Source: Flavihumibacter stibioxidans
GTDB taxonomy: Bacteria > Bacteroidota > Bacteroidia > Chitinophagales > Chitinophagaceae
Direction: 5' to 3'
Length of the DNA: 64,000 nucleotides
NCBI RefSeq assembly: GCF_014332695.1
Contig: NZ_MBUA01000001.1
Location: forward strand, 186,001-250,000
Under the pieces are notes generated by a model that did not search any database, was not told where the DNA came from, and saw only the letters and a list, made by a program, of their open reading frames with translations. The translations under genes were made by a program, and so were the position numbers. Shown here piece by piece: positions 7,254 to 16,312 of the stretch; within the stretch, counting starts at the first letter, position 1, and every line of letters starts with the position of its first letter.

Positions 7254-9848
7254 TTATTCAGATGCATTTTCTTCAGTAGTGGTTGTGTCCCCTGATTCAT
7301 TCGACTCACCATTCACATTTCCTTCACTTTGTACACCGCCTTCGGTTTCTTCAGGAATCGTTTCCTCTTCAAATTCATCCAGTTTGGTGATCGCCGCGAT
7401 TTCGTCATTTGCCTGCAGGTTGATTAGTTTCACACCCTGGGTAGCCCTTCCGGCTTCCCGGATATTGGCGATGGATGTACGGATGGTCAGACCACTCTTA
7501 CAGGTAATCATCAGGTCTTCTTTTTCGGATACATCCAGGATTCCCACCAGCGGACCAGTCTTATCTGTAACACTGATCGTTTTCACACCCTTTCCGCCTC
7601 TGTTGGTAATCCTGTATTCATCCACCGGTGTCTTTTTGCCATAACCTTTTTCACTCACCACCAGTACCGACTTTTCTGCATCGTCCTTTTTGACACATAT
7701 CATGCCAATTACCTCGTCATTTTCCTCATCAACCTCGATGCCGCCAACACCAATTGCACCACGACCGGTCGGACGCACTTTTTCTTCCGGGAACCGAATG
7801 GCCCGTCCGCTCTTGATGGCCATGATGATCTCGCTGTTTCCATCGGTCATACGGGCATCCAGTAACTGGTCGCCTTCAATGATGGTAATGGCATTCACAC
7901 CGGTCTGGCGCGGACGGCTGAAATCTTCCAGCAGGGTCTTTTTGATAATCCCCTTCTTGGTACAAAGTACAATATAATGTTGTTGTACAAATTCCTTATC
8001 ATCAAGGTTCGACACATCAATGATGGCCCTTACCTTATCATCCGGCGGCAACTGCATCAGGTTCTGGATGGCCCTTCCTTTGCTGTTTTTCTCACCTTCC
8101 GGAATTTCATACACTTTCAGCCAGTAACATCTTCCCTTTTCAGTAAAGAAGAGCATGGAATGATGGGTCGATGCAACGAAAATATGTTCAATATAATCTT
8201 CGTCCCTTGTCTTGCCTCCCAAAGCACCACGGCCCCCGCGGCGCTGCTGGCGGTATTCGGTTGCGGATGTACGTTTGATATAACCAAGGTGCGAAATAGT
8301 GATCACCACGTCTTCCTCGGCAATGAAATCAAGAATATTCATTTCATTGGCCAGATAGGTAATATCAGATTTGCGCGGAGTTGCAAATTTATCCTTTACT
8401 TCCTGTAATTCTTTTTTAATTACATCGTAGCGCATGCCTTCGTTATCAAGCAACTCCTGCAGGTGGGCAATCAGTTTCATGAGTGAATCATACTCCTCGC
8501 GGATCTTGTCGCGTTCCATCCCGGTAAGCCTCTGCAAACGCAGTTCCAGAATAGCTTTTGCCTGGATATCATCCAAGCCCCAGCCGGCATTCACCAGGCT
8601 TTCCCTGGCGATATCAGGCGTGGCGGAGCTGCGTATCAGGGCAATTACTTCATCGAGATGGTCCAGGGCGATAAGATACCCCTGAAGTATATGCGCGCGT
8701 TTTTTCGCCTCTTTTAATTCATATTGCGTGCGGCGAACCACCACTTCATGGCGGAACTCCACAAATTCGCTGATCAGGTCTCTCAGGTTGAGGGTCCTTG
8801 GACGGCCCTTCACCAAAGCCACATTATTGATACCAAACGAGGTCTGCAGTTCGGTGAACTTGTACAGTTGGTTCATCACAACGTTTGCCACTGCATCGCG
8901 CTTGAGGTCGATCACAATACGGGTTCCTTCCTTCTGGTTGGATTCGTTGTTCACATGCGCAATGCCCTCGATGGTTTTTGACACCACCAACTGGCCGATT
9001 TTATCACAAAGTGAATCACGGTTTACCTGGTAAGGGACTTCAGTGATAATGATCTGTTCGCGACCGCTAGCCTTTGTATCAATGTGCATTTTACCCCTGA
9101 GCACCACCCGGCCATGGCCGGTCAGCAAGCCCTGGCGCACACCATCCATTCCCCAGATGGTACCACCTGTAGGGAAATCAGGCGCCTTAACATACTTGAT
9201 CAGATCTTCTGCCGATATGTTGCGGTCATCAATATAGGCGATACATCCATCCACCACTTCCCCAAGGTTGTGGGGCAGCATATTGGTGGCCATACCAACC
9301 GCAATACCCGTTGAACCGTTGACCAGCAATTGCGGGATCCGGGTAGGTAGTACGGTGGGTTCCTGTAGCGAATCGTCGAAGTTTAGCTGAAAATCCACTG
9401 TTTCTTTTTCAATATCTTCCAGCATGGCTTCCGCTATCTTGTGCAGCCTGACTTCCGTATAACGCATGGCCGCCGGTCCGTCACCATCCTGACTGCCGAA
9501 GTTTCCCTGCCCGTCGATCAGGGTATGCCGCATGCTCCATTCCTGGGCCATACGCACCATGGTAAAATAAACGGATGAATCACCATGCGGGTGGTACTTA
9601 CCCAATACTTCCCCCACCACGCGCGCGGATTTCTTATAGGGCTTTCCTGAGTTGATCCCCAGGTCATTCATGGCATATAAAACCCTGCGGTGTACCGGTT
9701 TCAATCCATCCCTGACATCCGGTAATGCCCTCCCCACGATTACCGACATCGAATAATCGATGTAAGCGGTTTTCATCTGCTCCTCAATATTGATCTGGAC
9801 AATACGGTTCGTATCATTAGTTTCCAGTGGCGTCTGATTTTCTTCCAT
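7254..9848 (-). CDS. gyrA: DNA gyrase subunit A
   Basis: An 864-residue type II topoisomerase subunit that cuts and rejoins DNA and, with GyrB, introduces negative supercoils. The catalytic tyrosine is Tyr130 ([10 protein letters not shown]). The C-terminal beta-pinwheel carries the GyrA box QRRGGRG, which separates gyrase from ParC. I start at MEENQT (9848) because the longer frame to 9959 would cross a TAnnTTTG promoter element at 9915-9922. The quinolone-resistance region reads HGDSSVYF: Ser91 equals E. coli Ser83, but the position of Asp87 is Phe95. The C-terminal tail is acidic and low in complexity, as in many gyrases. Confidence 0.97.
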   Translation of the reverse strand: MEENQTPLETNDTNRIVQINIEEQMKTAYIDYSMSVIVGRALPDVRDGLKPVHRRVLYAMNDLGINSGKPYKKSARVVGEVLGKYHPHGDSSVYFTMVRMAQEWSMRHTLIDGQGNFGSQDGDGPAAMRYTEVRLHKIAEAMLEDIEKETVDFQLNFDDSLQEPTVLPTRIPQLLVNGSTGIAVGMATNMLPHNLGEVVDGCIAYIDDRNISAEDLIKYVKAPDFPTGGTIWGMDGVRQGLLTGHGRVVLRGKMHIDTKASGREQIIITEVPYQVNRDSLCDKIGQLVVSKTIEGIAHVNNESNQKEGTRIVIDLKRDAVANVVMNQLYKFTELQTSFGINNVALVKGRPRTLNLRDLISEFVEFRHEVVVRRTQYELKEAKKRAHILQGYLIALDHLDEVIALIRSSATPDIARESLVNAGWGLDDIQAKAILELRLQRLTGMERDKIREEYDSLMKLIAHLQELLDNEGMRYDVIKKELQEVKDKFATPRKSDITYLANEMNILDFIAEEDVVITISHLGYIKRTSATEYRQQRRGGRGALGGKTRDEDYIEHIFVASTHHSMLFFTEKGRCYWLKVYEIPEGEKNSKGRAIQNLMQLPPDDKVRAIIDVSNLDDKEFVQQHYIVLCTKKGIIKKTLLEDFSRPRQTGVNAITIIEGDQLLDARMTDGNSEIIMAIKSGRAIRFPEEKVRPTGRGAIGVGGIEVDEENDEVIGMICVKKDDAEKSVLVVSEKGYGKKTPVDEYRITNRGGKGVKTISVTDKTGPLVGILDVSEKEDLMITCKSGLTIRTSIANIREAGRATQGVKLINLQANDEIAAITKLDEFEEETIPEETEGGVQSEGNVNGESNESGDTTTTEENASE

Positions 9849-9914
9849 GCTTAAAAAAATTAACCTTTTTGTAAGGTTTCTTGTTAATCTGAGATTGACC
9901 TGTTTAAAGGTGGG

Positions 9915-9922
9915 CAAATCTA
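9915..9922 (-). promoter_or_regulatory. Predicted -7 promoter element of gyrA (TAGATTTG)
   Basis: It matches the Bacteroidetes sigma-ABfr -7 consensus TAnnTTTG, 66 bp before the chosen gyrA start. No TTTG lies at the ideal -33 distance, so the match is partial. Confidence 0.5.
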
Positions 9923-10059
9923 CCGTTTTTAAGGCGCAAAACCTTAACAAAACAGCCATTTTTACCCCATTTTTTCCACCATCCGAACCAAGCCTTTTAT
10001 GTAATTTTATGAGCCTGTGAAAACGCTTACCTTATTCCTTACCACAAAACAGCAGATAT

Positions 10060-11088
10060 ATGCAACAGTACAGGTTGTTGCGCAGTAACAAAGAGACGGG
10101 GCCATACACCTGGCAGGACCTCAAAGACCTGCCCCTGAAGGCTTATGACCTGGTTTGGGTGGAGGGAAAAAGTGCTGCGTGGCGGTATCCTTCCGAAATA
10201 GAAGAATTCAAAAGCTTCGCACCGGCAGTTACAGAAGACCTGTATATCCAGTTTCACACCCCGCCTTCCGGCAGACACCAGGAAGAAAATGCTCCTGCCA
10301 GGGTAATGAGCGTTACAAAAACACCTCAGAAAAAATATGTTTCTGTAATCCTTCCTTCACCGGTGGATAAACCTGTAGAAAACAAAGCGCCCGCAACGGT
10401 AAGCGACTTCAATGGATGGAGTGGTATCCTGAAGGAACCCAGGGCCGGTTCGGAGAATATCATCAGCACAGAAACCATTTCCAGGTCAGGCAAGATAACA
10501 GACACGCTGGCCACGGTTGCTGCTGTGGATACTGTCCTTCCCATAACTGCGGAATCCTCTCCCCTTCCTGAAAAGTACAACCGGTATTACATTGCATTGG
10601 CAGTATTGATCCTGCTGGCGGTTGGAATTTATTTCGGCAGAAACGAAATACCATTGTTAAACAGGTATTCCGACAATGGCGGATCCCGGGAACAAAACAT
10701 GGTGATATTAACCGGGAATGAATCACCAGCCAACGATGAAGATGTTGAATGGAGAAAAAAGGTTCCTGAACTGAAATCCAACCCGGCTCTTGATTTCGCC
10801 GCATTAAAGCGGTATGTTTCCGTTCAGTCCGGTGAGTTTTCCGTAGGATTCTTTGGCGGTATTTCAAACCTTGAACTAAGGGTGACCAATACTGGAAAAA
10901 CAACTCTGGATAATATTGTGATCGCAGTCGACTTCCTGAAAAAGGATAAGTCGGTAACTCACACAGAGATGGTAACAATAAAATCCCTCCGCGCAAACCG
11001 TACCATAACGGAAACTGTTTCAGGGAACAGGCAGGGTATTGCCATCCGTACCAGGATTATCAGCATTAACGGACTGAATGCGCCATAG
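10060..11088 (+). CDS. GYF-like domain protein with one membrane segment
   Basis: A 342-residue protein. Residues 1-50 form a GYF_2/DUF4339-like domain with the typical sequence features YRLLRSNKETGPYTWQDL and YDLVWVEGKSAAWRYPSEI, a fold that binds proline-rich peptides in other proteins. Residues 51-170 are a low-complexity linker. One transmembrane helix lies at about 175-193 (YYIALAVLILLAVGIYFG). The C-terminal 130 residues look like a beta-rich extracytoplasmic domain (LELRVTNTGKTTLDNIVIAVDFLKK), reminiscent of immunoglobulin-like FxLE/CARDB modules. The function is unknown. It is transcribed divergently from gyrA. Confidence 0.8.
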   Translation: MQQYRLLRSNKETGPYTWQDLKDLPLKAYDLVWVEGKSAAWRYPSEIEEFKSFAPAVTEDLYIQFHTPPSGRHQEENAPARVMSVTKTPQKKYVSVILPSPVDKPVENKAPATVSDFNGWSGILKEPRAGSENIISTETISRSGKITDTLATVAAVDTVLPITAESSPLPEKYNRYYIALAVLILLAVGIYFGRNEIPLLNRYSDNGGSREQNMVILTGNESPANDEDVEWRKKVPELKSNPALDFAALKRYVSVQSGEFSVGFFGGISNLELRVTNTGKTTLDNIVIAVDFLKKDKSVTHTEMVTIKSLRANRTITETVSGNRQGIAIRTRIISINGLNAP

Positions 11089-11177
11089 AACTTATCCACC
11101 TTTTCTTTAGTTGGCATGAAGGTTGGATAACTCGTTTTCAATTATCCGTACCCGTTAGAATTGTAAAACGGGAAATT

Positions 11178-11492
11178 ATGAACAGATCCAACTGGGTACT
11201 CATGGGTACCATCGCAGCAGTTACCGCACTGGAAACAGCCAAGGACAGGAATAACTGCACCATCAAAGGCCGGGTTATGCCCGCTGTTGCAGTCAGGAAT
11301 ATCTGGCTGATCCAGGACCGGGACACAATCGTTTCTACCTGTAATGAAAGCCGGTTCCGACTGGCCGTAAAACCAGGACGCTATTCTGTATTGATTGATG
11401 CTGTTGCGCCTTACCGCGACCAGCGTTGGTCCGACCTTGATCTCTCTGAAAACAATACGGTTGAACTTGGCAATATTGAACTGGTTCAATAA
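11178..11492 (+). CDS. Small protein with carboxypeptidase-regulatory-like beta-sandwich
   Basis: A 104-residue protein. The middle and end (CTIKGRVMPA then FRLAVKPGRYSVLIDAVAPY) resemble the transthyretin-like fold called the carboxypeptidase-regulatory domain, a common accessory module in Bacteroidetes surface proteins. There is no convincing signal peptide; a short hydrophobic stretch WVLMGTIAAVTAL lies at 6-18. It sits 33 bp before the dodecin gene on the same strand. A similar tail occurs at the C-terminus of the esterase-fold protein encoded convergently at 11820-13154. Confidence 0.6.
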   Translation: MNRSNWVLMGTIAAVTALETAKDRNNCTIKGRVMPAVAVRNIWLIQDRDTIVSTCNESRFRLAVKPGRYSVLIDAVAPYRDQRWSDLDLSENNTVELGNIELVQ

Positions 11493-11525
11493 GGATTTTA
11501 TTTTTTAACCATTAAACATTCCTTT

Positions 11526-11729
11526 ATGCCGATTGTGAAAGTAATTGAGGTTATTTCCTCTTCAGAAAAAAGTATTGAAGATGCTATCCAGAACGCTGTG
11601 ACCGAAGCATCAAAAACTATCAGGAACATTGACTCGGTTTTTGTAAAAGACATCAAAGCCCATGTAAAGGATGGTAAAATCGCCACCTATGGAGTCATCT
11701 GCAAGATTTCCTTCCGGCTCGATTCATGA
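11526..11729 (+). CDS. Dodecin family flavin-binding protein
   Basis: A 67-residue protein with the family's pattern: an N-terminal strand IVKVIEVISSSEKSIEDAIQNAVTEASKTIRNI (long helix) followed by strands VKDIKAHVKDGKIATYGVICKISF. Dodecins assemble into hollow dodecamers that bind flavins such as riboflavin or FMN and act as flavin buffers or scavengers. The length matches the family (65-75). A riboflavin synthesis gene (ribH) lies 3.3 kb away, but no direct link is seen. Confidence 0.9.
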   Translation: MPIVKVIEVISSSEKSIEDAIQNAVTEASKTIRNIDSVFVKDIKAHVKDGKIATYGVICKISFRLDS

Positions 11730-11732
11730 TTG

Positions 11733-11785
11733 ATTCTTAAAACGAGGTCCGGTTACGCTTAGTATCAGGACCTTGTTTTAAGAAT
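11733..11785. terminator. Bidirectional terminator between dodecin and the esterase-fold gene
   Basis: An 18-bp stem (11733-11750 with 11768-11785, one G-T wobble) has A-rich and T-rich ends, so it can work in both directions. It lies between the convergent genes ending at 11729 and 11820. Confidence 0.8.
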
Positions 11786-11819
11786 ATTCTGAAGATGATT
11801 TATACCGTTGTTTTCAGAC

Positions 11820-13154
11820 TTACCTGTTTACCTCAAGTTCCTTGTCCGCCAGTACCCTGTACCCGATATCCCGAAAGACCAGACGATATTTCCCGGGCTG
11901 CAGGAATAACCAGTAATATCCATCTGAATCAGTTATATAGGTCTGGTCTGCCGGCACCAGTATGTTGAAATTCTTATCCGTTGCTTCTGACGCATAGTAT
12001 GCCTGAACCAAAAACAATTGTTTTTCCGTTGGCCGGACGGGCACTTCTTTCCTGGCACCACCCAAATTCAACCAAACCGGCCGGTTATGTGTCCACTTGA
12101 CTGGAGGATGTATCAGTTGCACATCATAGAGGTCATTTTCAAGGAGACTTACCGGCATGTTTTTGCGGAACGCAATGACCGCTTCGGTTTGTTTATATTT
12201 CTGCGCCAGTAATTCATAAAAATATCGCCCATATTCAAAATTGCTGCCCTCAGTCAGTTCAGTCTGGTCAATGGTGAAAGGGTCGATACCGGTAAGTTGC
12301 CTGAAGGTGGCAGCCATGGGTATATAGGTTTCCCCGATTCTTTTTTCACTGATATGTGCATGACCTGCCAGCACCAGCAGTTTTGCCTCCGGGTCAGACC
12401 TGAAAATGCGTGAAAGGTGTGCAGCCTGGATGGCATCCCTCCCACTGCCGGTATGCTCATGGGCCAATGTATCTTCATAGGGAACCAGCCTGAATCCCAG
12501 GTCGCGGGCTTTTCGTAACAACTCTGCTGCTACTGGTTCTGCCGCATGATATCCGGTGCGTATATTGATCTCCGTAAGGCTTTTATCGGGTCTGTTGTTC
12601 AGCATTTCCAGTGCGAGATAACGGAACCCGAGCTTGTAGAATTCATCCAGCATGCTGAGGGTAAATGCGCGGTGAACCGGCTGGTGGTGTGATTCATTGA
12701 TCATAACCACTTTTTCATTGCGGGCCCTTGCCAGTATGTATTCGCGGGCATCCCTGAACTGTACGGTCCGCATGGTATCGATATAGTTCCTGGCATCCAG
12801 GTAACCGGCAGCCGGCATGGAGTCGTAAGCCCTGATAGCATAATTGGCGGCGGATGCGTGGTCGCCGGCAAATGCGAAATGCCGCGACAATGCTTCTGTC
12901 GCGCCAACGTAATCGTCCATATCCTTGCTGCCTGCGCTATCCCGCCTGCCGGTATTAAGGTATTGGTACAATGGCTGCAGGTAATGTATGGTTCCCCGGT
13001 AATAAAACGGATTCCCTGCTGCCGAAGAATCATTCAGAAGAGCATGTTCCCTGGCACTGTACTGCACCAGTTGTGGTACCTGCACCGGCAACTGCTGGCT
13101 CATGGCTTGTGTGGCAGGAAATATAAATAGCGATACACAGAGAAACCATTTCAT
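11820..13154 (-). CDS. Secreted esterase-fold (EreA/ChaN/Tiki-like) protein with carboxypeptidase-regulatory tail
   Basis: A 444-residue protein from the ATG at 13154, which opens a clear signal peptide (MKWFLCVSLFIF, cleavage near AMSQ). A longer frame to 13334 would overlap the sirtuin gene and is rejected. The core shows NESHHQPVHR (about residue 135) and LLVLAGHAHISEK (about 270), spaced as in the EreA/ChaN/TraB-Tiki superfamily, where Glu and His residues form the active site. The last 60 residues (DSDGYYWLFLQPGKYRLVFRD) form a carboxypeptidase-regulatory-like beta-sandwich. Proteins of this superfamily include erythromycin esterase, haem-binding ChaN and Tiki peptidases, so no substrate is claimed. 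Confidence 0.7.
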   Translation of the reverse strand: MKWFLCVSLFIFPATQAMSQQLPVQVPQLVQYSAREHALLNDSSAAGNPFYYRGTIHYLQPLYQYLNTGRRDSAGSKDMDDYVGATEALSRHFAFAGDHASAANYAIRAYDSMPAAGYLDARNYIDTMRTVQFRDAREYILARARNEKVVMINESHHQPVHRAFTLSMLDEFYKLGFRYLALEMLNNRPDKSLTEINIRTGYHAAEPVAAELLRKARDLGFRLVPYEDTLAHEHTGSGRDAIQAAHLSRIFRSDPEAKLLVLAGHAHISEKRIGETYIPMAATFRQLTGIDPFTIDQTELTEGSNFEYGRYFYELLAQKYKQTEAVIAFRKNMPVSLLENDLYDVQLIHPPVKWTHNRPVWLNLGGARKEVPVRPTEKQLFLVQAYYASEATDKNFNILVPADQTYITDSDGYYWLFLQPGKYRLVFRDIGYRVLADKELEVNR

Positions 13155-13200
13155 GCTGCAAATAGAACCCAATAAAATCGTTAAGGCTGTTAGTAAATGT

Positions 13201-13890
13201 TTAAAACTTTCCCTGTACCAGTATTTCGAATAATTCTGCCATGCCTTCAGTGGCCGGTGCTTCGATGGCGGTAAGATTCGACAGGCCCTGGGCATAAGGT
13301 ATCTTTTTATCGATGATGAAAGTTGGAATACCATAGGGTGTTTCGTTCACCAGTCCGGCTGCGGGATATACCACCAGCGAGGTGCCAACCACAACAAAAA
13401 TATCAGCAGACCTGACCAGTGGGACAGCTTCTGCTATCCTTGGAACGGGCTCTTCAAACCATACAATATCCGGTCTCCAGGGTGCTCCGTCCGGTGCAAG
13501 CGCACCAGGTGGCATATCTTCATGGATTTCCCTTACCAGCCCCGGATCCATTTCACTGCGCATTTTAAGGATCTCACCATGCAGGTGAAGTACTTTGCGG
13601 GAACCGGCCCGCTCATGCAGGTCGTCAATATTCTGGGTTATGATCTGTACGTCAAAATAATCCTGAAGATCTGCGAGTAACTGATGAGCCTTGTTGGGGC
13701 GCGCATCCATCACATTCCTGCGCCGCATATTGTAAAACTCCAGCACCAGGGCCGGGTCCCTCCTCCATGCACGCGGCGTGGCAACTTCCTCAATATCATA
13801 CCCCTCCCATAACCCGTCACTGTCGCGAAAGGTCCTGAGTCCGCTTTCCGCACTGATTCCGGCCCCTGTTAATATGATGAGTTTTTTCAT
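13201..13890 (-). CDS. NAD-dependent protein deacylase, sirtuin family (CobB-like)
   Basis: A 229-residue Sir2 protein that removes acyl groups from lysine using NAD. It shows GAGISAESGLRTFRD (9-23), TQNIDDLHERAG (85-96) and the catalytic His104 in HLHGE. Tyr53 and Arg56 (FYNMRRR) match the residues that give CobB and SIRT5 desuccinylase activity, so it is probably a class III enzyme. The stretch after HLHGE, where the four zinc-binding cysteines normally sit, contains no cysteine. I start at MKKLIILTGAG (13890); its ATG overlaps the stop of the upstream EVE gene (ATGA), implying translational coupling. Confidence 0.92.
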   Translation of the reverse strand: MKKLIILTGAGISAESGLRTFRDSDGLWEGYDIEEVATPRAWRRDPALVLEFYNMRRRNVMDARPNKAHQLLADLQDYFDVQIITQNIDDLHERAGSRKVLHLHGEILKMRSEMDPGLVREIHEDMPPGALAPDGAPWRPDIVWFEEPVPRIAEAVPLVRSADIFVVVGTSLVVYPAAGLVNETPYGIPTFIIDKKIPYAQGLSNLTAIEAPATEGMAELFEILVQGKF

Positions 13891-14294
13891 TCTCCGGCTA
13901 ATTCCAGTATAATATCCCACTCTTCTGCTGTGACGGGTTGCACGCTGAGACGACTTAGTTTTATCAGTGCCATATTGGCCAGCCGTGGATCTGCTTTCAC
14001 CCGGGCAAGCGGTACCGGATTTTTCAGTTTTCTTACCGGCTTGAAATCCACTACTACCCAGGCATCTTCTGTAGTGGTCGGATCCTGGTAAAACTCCTTC
14101 GCAACTTCCGCAATGCCAACGATCTCCACCCCTTCATTGCTGTGATAGAAAAAAGCCAGATCGCCTTTTTTCATTGCTTTCAGGTTGTTGCGGGCTGCAT
14201 AATTACGTACTCCGTCCCAATAAGTTTTTTTATCAGCCACAAACTGGTCCCAACTGTATTTGAAGGGTTCGGATTTAATTAACCAAAATGACAT
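13887..14294 (-). CDS. EVE domain-containing protein
   Basis: A 135-residue single-domain protein with the hallmarks of the EVE/PUA-like fold: MSFWLIKSEPFKYSWDQF at the start, YWDGVRNYAARNNL (about 25-38), KKGDLAFFYHS (about 42-52) and the terminal LSVQPVTAEEWDIIL. EVE domains bind modified bases in DNA or RNA; stand-alone forms are widespread and their cellular role is poorly defined. It is translationally coupled to the sirtuin gene (4-bp overlap) and lies 44 bp after the LutA-like gene. Confidence 0.9.
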   Translation of the reverse strand: MSFWLIKSEPFKYSWDQFVADKKTYWDGVRNYAARNNLKAMKKGDLAFFYHSNEGVEIVGIAEVAKEFYQDPTTTEDAWVVVDFKPVRKLKNPVPLARVKADPRLANMALIKLSRLSVQPVTAEEWDIILELAGE

Positions 14295-14338
14295 AGTGGT
14301 TTTGTAATTTGTAGTTAGTGGTCAAAGGGCCGATCATT

Positions 14339-15061
14339 TTACCAGCCACTGGCGAGGACGTCGGCGATGTGCATGGTTTTAAGCGGCAGGCCTTTTTTGC
14401 GGATATAACCATCAAGGTGCATCAGGCAGGACAGGTCGGTTGAAATGATGCATTCCGCACCGGTTTGAAGTGCATTGTTCACTTTCTGGTCGGCCATACT
14501 GATTGATATCGGTTCATACTTGATGGCAAATGTCCCGCCAAAACCGCAGCAGGTCTCATTGTCCGCCATCTCTACCAGATCAAGTCCTTCCACATTCGAC
14601 AACAATTTCCTGGGACCTTCCTTGATCTTACATTCCCGCAGCGCAGCGCAGGAATCATGGTAGGTGGCTTTTACCGCCAGCCGGGCTCCCAGCTTTTCCA
14701 CCTTCAGAACATCCACCAGGAATTCGGTAAATTCGTATGTGCGTGACCGCAAGTCGCGGACTTCATTGTGTACGGATGAGTTGTCAAAAATTTTCGGGTA
14801 GTAATTTCTTACAAAACCGGTGCAGGAAGCACTGGGTGCAACGAGGTAGGCTGAGTTGCTGATGTTCTCGCGTACGAATTTTTCACAAACAGCCTTGCTT
14901 TCTTCCCGGAAGCCGGCATTGTAGGCAGGCTGGCCGCAACAGGTCTGGTTCTCGTCATAGGAAACGGTACAACCCAGCTTTTCCAATACTTTAATCATAT
15001 TGAAAGCCGTTTCCGGAAACAGCTGGTCAACAAAACATGGTATAAAAAGCCTGACGTCCAA
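14339..15061 (-). CDS. LutA/LldE-like (Fe-S)-binding protein with two cysteine-rich CCG domains
   Basis: A 240-residue protein with two CCG (cysteine-rich) domains: IPCFVDQLF with NQTCCGQPAYNAG, then SASCTGFVRNYYP and CAALRECKI with ETCCGFGGTFAI. In the LutABC lactate-oxidation complex and in glycolate oxidase or heterodisulfide reductase these domains bind iron-sulfur clusters. No lutB or lutC lies in the window. I favour the TTG start at 15061 because it yields the family-typical DVRLFIPCFVDQ N-terminus and sits 4 bp after ribH. An ATG at 15094 would overlap ribH and add 11 unrelated residues. Confidence 0.82.
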   Translation of the reverse strand: MDVRLFIPCFVDQLFPETAFNMIKVLEKLGCTVSYDENQTCCGQPAYNAGFREESKAVCEKFVRENISNSAYLVAPSASCTGFVRNYYPKIFDNSSVHNEVRDLRSRTYEFTEFLVDVLKVEKLGARLAVKATYHDSCAALRECKIKEGPRKLLSNVEGLDLVEMADNETCCGFGGTFAIKYEPISISMADQKVNNALQTGAECIISTDLSCLMHLDGYIRKKGLPLKTMHIADVLASGW

Positions 15062-15065
15062 TTGA

Positions 15066-15566
15066 TTATTTTTTAAAGCTTCTTTGCAGCGCAATCATTT
15101 TCAATGCGGTGATGGCAGCTTCTTCTCCCTTATGGCCGTGTTTGCCGCCAATCCTTTCACGGGCCTGCTCATCATTGTTTACAGTCAGCACACCGAATAT
15201 AACCGGTACGGGCAGGCTGTGGTTCAGTTTTACCACTCCATCGGTTACCGCCTGGCACACGTATTCAAAATGCGGTGTATCGCCACGTACCACGCAACCC
15301 AGTGCAATGAATGCATGCGGCCTGCCATCGAGGTACTTCCTGGCATCCCAGAAGCTTTTAATGGCGAAAGGAATCTCCACCGCACCCGGAACGGTCAGCG
15401 TCAGGAAACTCTCGATTCCATTTTCATTAAACACGCGCCTGCAACCGGCTTCCAGTTCGTCGACAATGGCGGCATTCCATTCTGTTTTCACCATAACAAT
15501 ACAGGCATCCTTTGGAAGAATGCCTGTATCCAGTTTCAGTAAATTACTATTTCCAACTTCGGCCAT
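15066..15566 (-). CDS. ribH: 6,7-dimethyl-8-ribityllumazine synthase
   Basis: A 166-residue enzyme that joins 5-amino-6-ribitylaminouracil and dihydroxybutanone phosphate to form lumazine, the penultimate step of riboflavin synthesis. It shows the substrate site TVPGAVEIPFAIK (about 58-70), GCVVRGDTPHFEYVC with the catalytic histidine, and the phosphate-binding GGKHGHKGEEAA near the end. The length is typical of icosahedral or pentameric forms. There is no FMN riboswitch upstream; only a small hairpin (CCCGC/GCGGG at 15586-15601) lies between it and the TPR gene. Confidence 0.95.
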   Translation of the reverse strand: MAEVGNSNLLKLDTGILPKDACIVMVKTEWNAAIVDELEAGCRRVFNENGIESFLTLTVPGAVEIPFAIKSFWDARKYLDGRPHAFIALGCVVRGDTPHFEYVCQAVTDGVVKLNHSLPVPVIFGVLTVNNDEQARERIGGKHGHKGEEAAITALKMIALQRSFKK

Positions 15567-15611
15567 TTCAATGGACAGTTTTGTTCCCGCCCGAAAGCGG
15601 GTGTAGGAAAA

Positions 15612-16292
15612 TTATTTTGTTTCGCCAAGGCGTGCCAGGTACTTATCCACCTCGAAGCCTCTTTCGCTGCGGGGATATTTTTCCTTGATCGCTTTGTATG
15701 CTTCAATCGCTTCAGTGTTTTTCCCCATGCTTTCAAACAGGTAACCTGCGCGGAAAAGATATTCTGCAGAATTGAATTCGTCTTTTTCAAACAACCCGGC
15801 AGCTTCACGGTAGAGTTTTGCTGCTTCTTCCTTCTTGCCCTGCTCTGCATACGTATCAGCCAGCAGGCCTTTAGCCCTTGCGTTCACCTGCACGGCAGAG
15901 GTAGAAAAATCCTTCAGGAATTTTTCAGCATTCTGAAAATCACCCAGGCGCAGGTAGCTCGCGCCGGCGTAAAATTTAGCCAGGTTAGCGGCGGGTGTTC
16001 CGCTGTACTTATCAATAATCTTAATGAAACCCGGATTGGTTGCATCGCCATTCAGGGCAAGTTGCAGCGAATCCATGCGGAAATATGATTCTGCCCTGAA
16101 CATCGCCTCATTGGCCTTGGTCAGTTTCGGACCGGAAATGAAATACTTATAACCAGCGATGGCACCTGCCAGGATCACAACTGCAGAAAGTCCAACGATG
16201 ATATTTTTGCTGTTCTTCTGCCAGAAACCTGTAACCTTATCCACCACTTCGGTGTTTTCAACCTCTTCGAAAGTAATCTTGTTATCAGCCAT
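15612..16292 (-). CDS. YfgM-like membrane-anchored TPR protein
   Basis: A 226-residue protein with a short cytoplasmic N-terminus, one transmembrane helix at about 31-51 (IIVGLSAVVILAGAIAGYKYF) and a periplasmic TPR domain (repeats around FYAGASYLRLGDFQNAEKFL, ARAKGLLADTYAEQGKKEEAAKLY and LFRAGYLFESMGKNTEAIEAYKAI). The architecture matches YfgM, which contacts the Sec translocon and periplasmic chaperones in E. coli. The role here is inferred from architecture only. It lies 20 bp after pdhA. Confidence 0.82.
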   Translation of the reverse strand: MADNKITFEEVENTEVVDKVTGFWQKNSKNIIVGLSAVVILAGAIAGYKYFISGPKLTKANEAMFRAESYFRMDSLQLALNGDATNPGFIKIIDKYSGTPAANLAKFYAGASYLRLGDFQNAEKFLKDFSTSAVQVNARAKGLLADTYAEQGKKEEAAKLYREAAGLFEKDEFNSAEYLFRAGYLFESMGKNTEAIEAYKAIKEKYPRSERGFEVDKYLARLGETK

Positions 16293-16312
16293 GATTGTTT
16301 GTTATGTAATAA

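Noticed and set aside
9849-9959. N-terminal extension of GyrA by 37 residues
   Set aside because: It crosses the predicted promoter and is unlike other GyrA N-termini.
11820-13154. Macrolide resistance esterase
   Set aside because: Only the superfamily-level motifs are present; the secreted form with a beta-sandwich tail does not match characterised Ere enzymes.
13201-14294. Sir2-based anti-phage system
   Set aside because: The sirtuin is a stand-alone CobB-like deacylase without effector or sensor domains, and EVE proteins of this type are common household genes.
15567-15611. FMN riboswitch before ribH
   Set aside because: Only a 5-bp hairpin fits in the 45-bp gap; the conserved multi-helix RFN element is absent.
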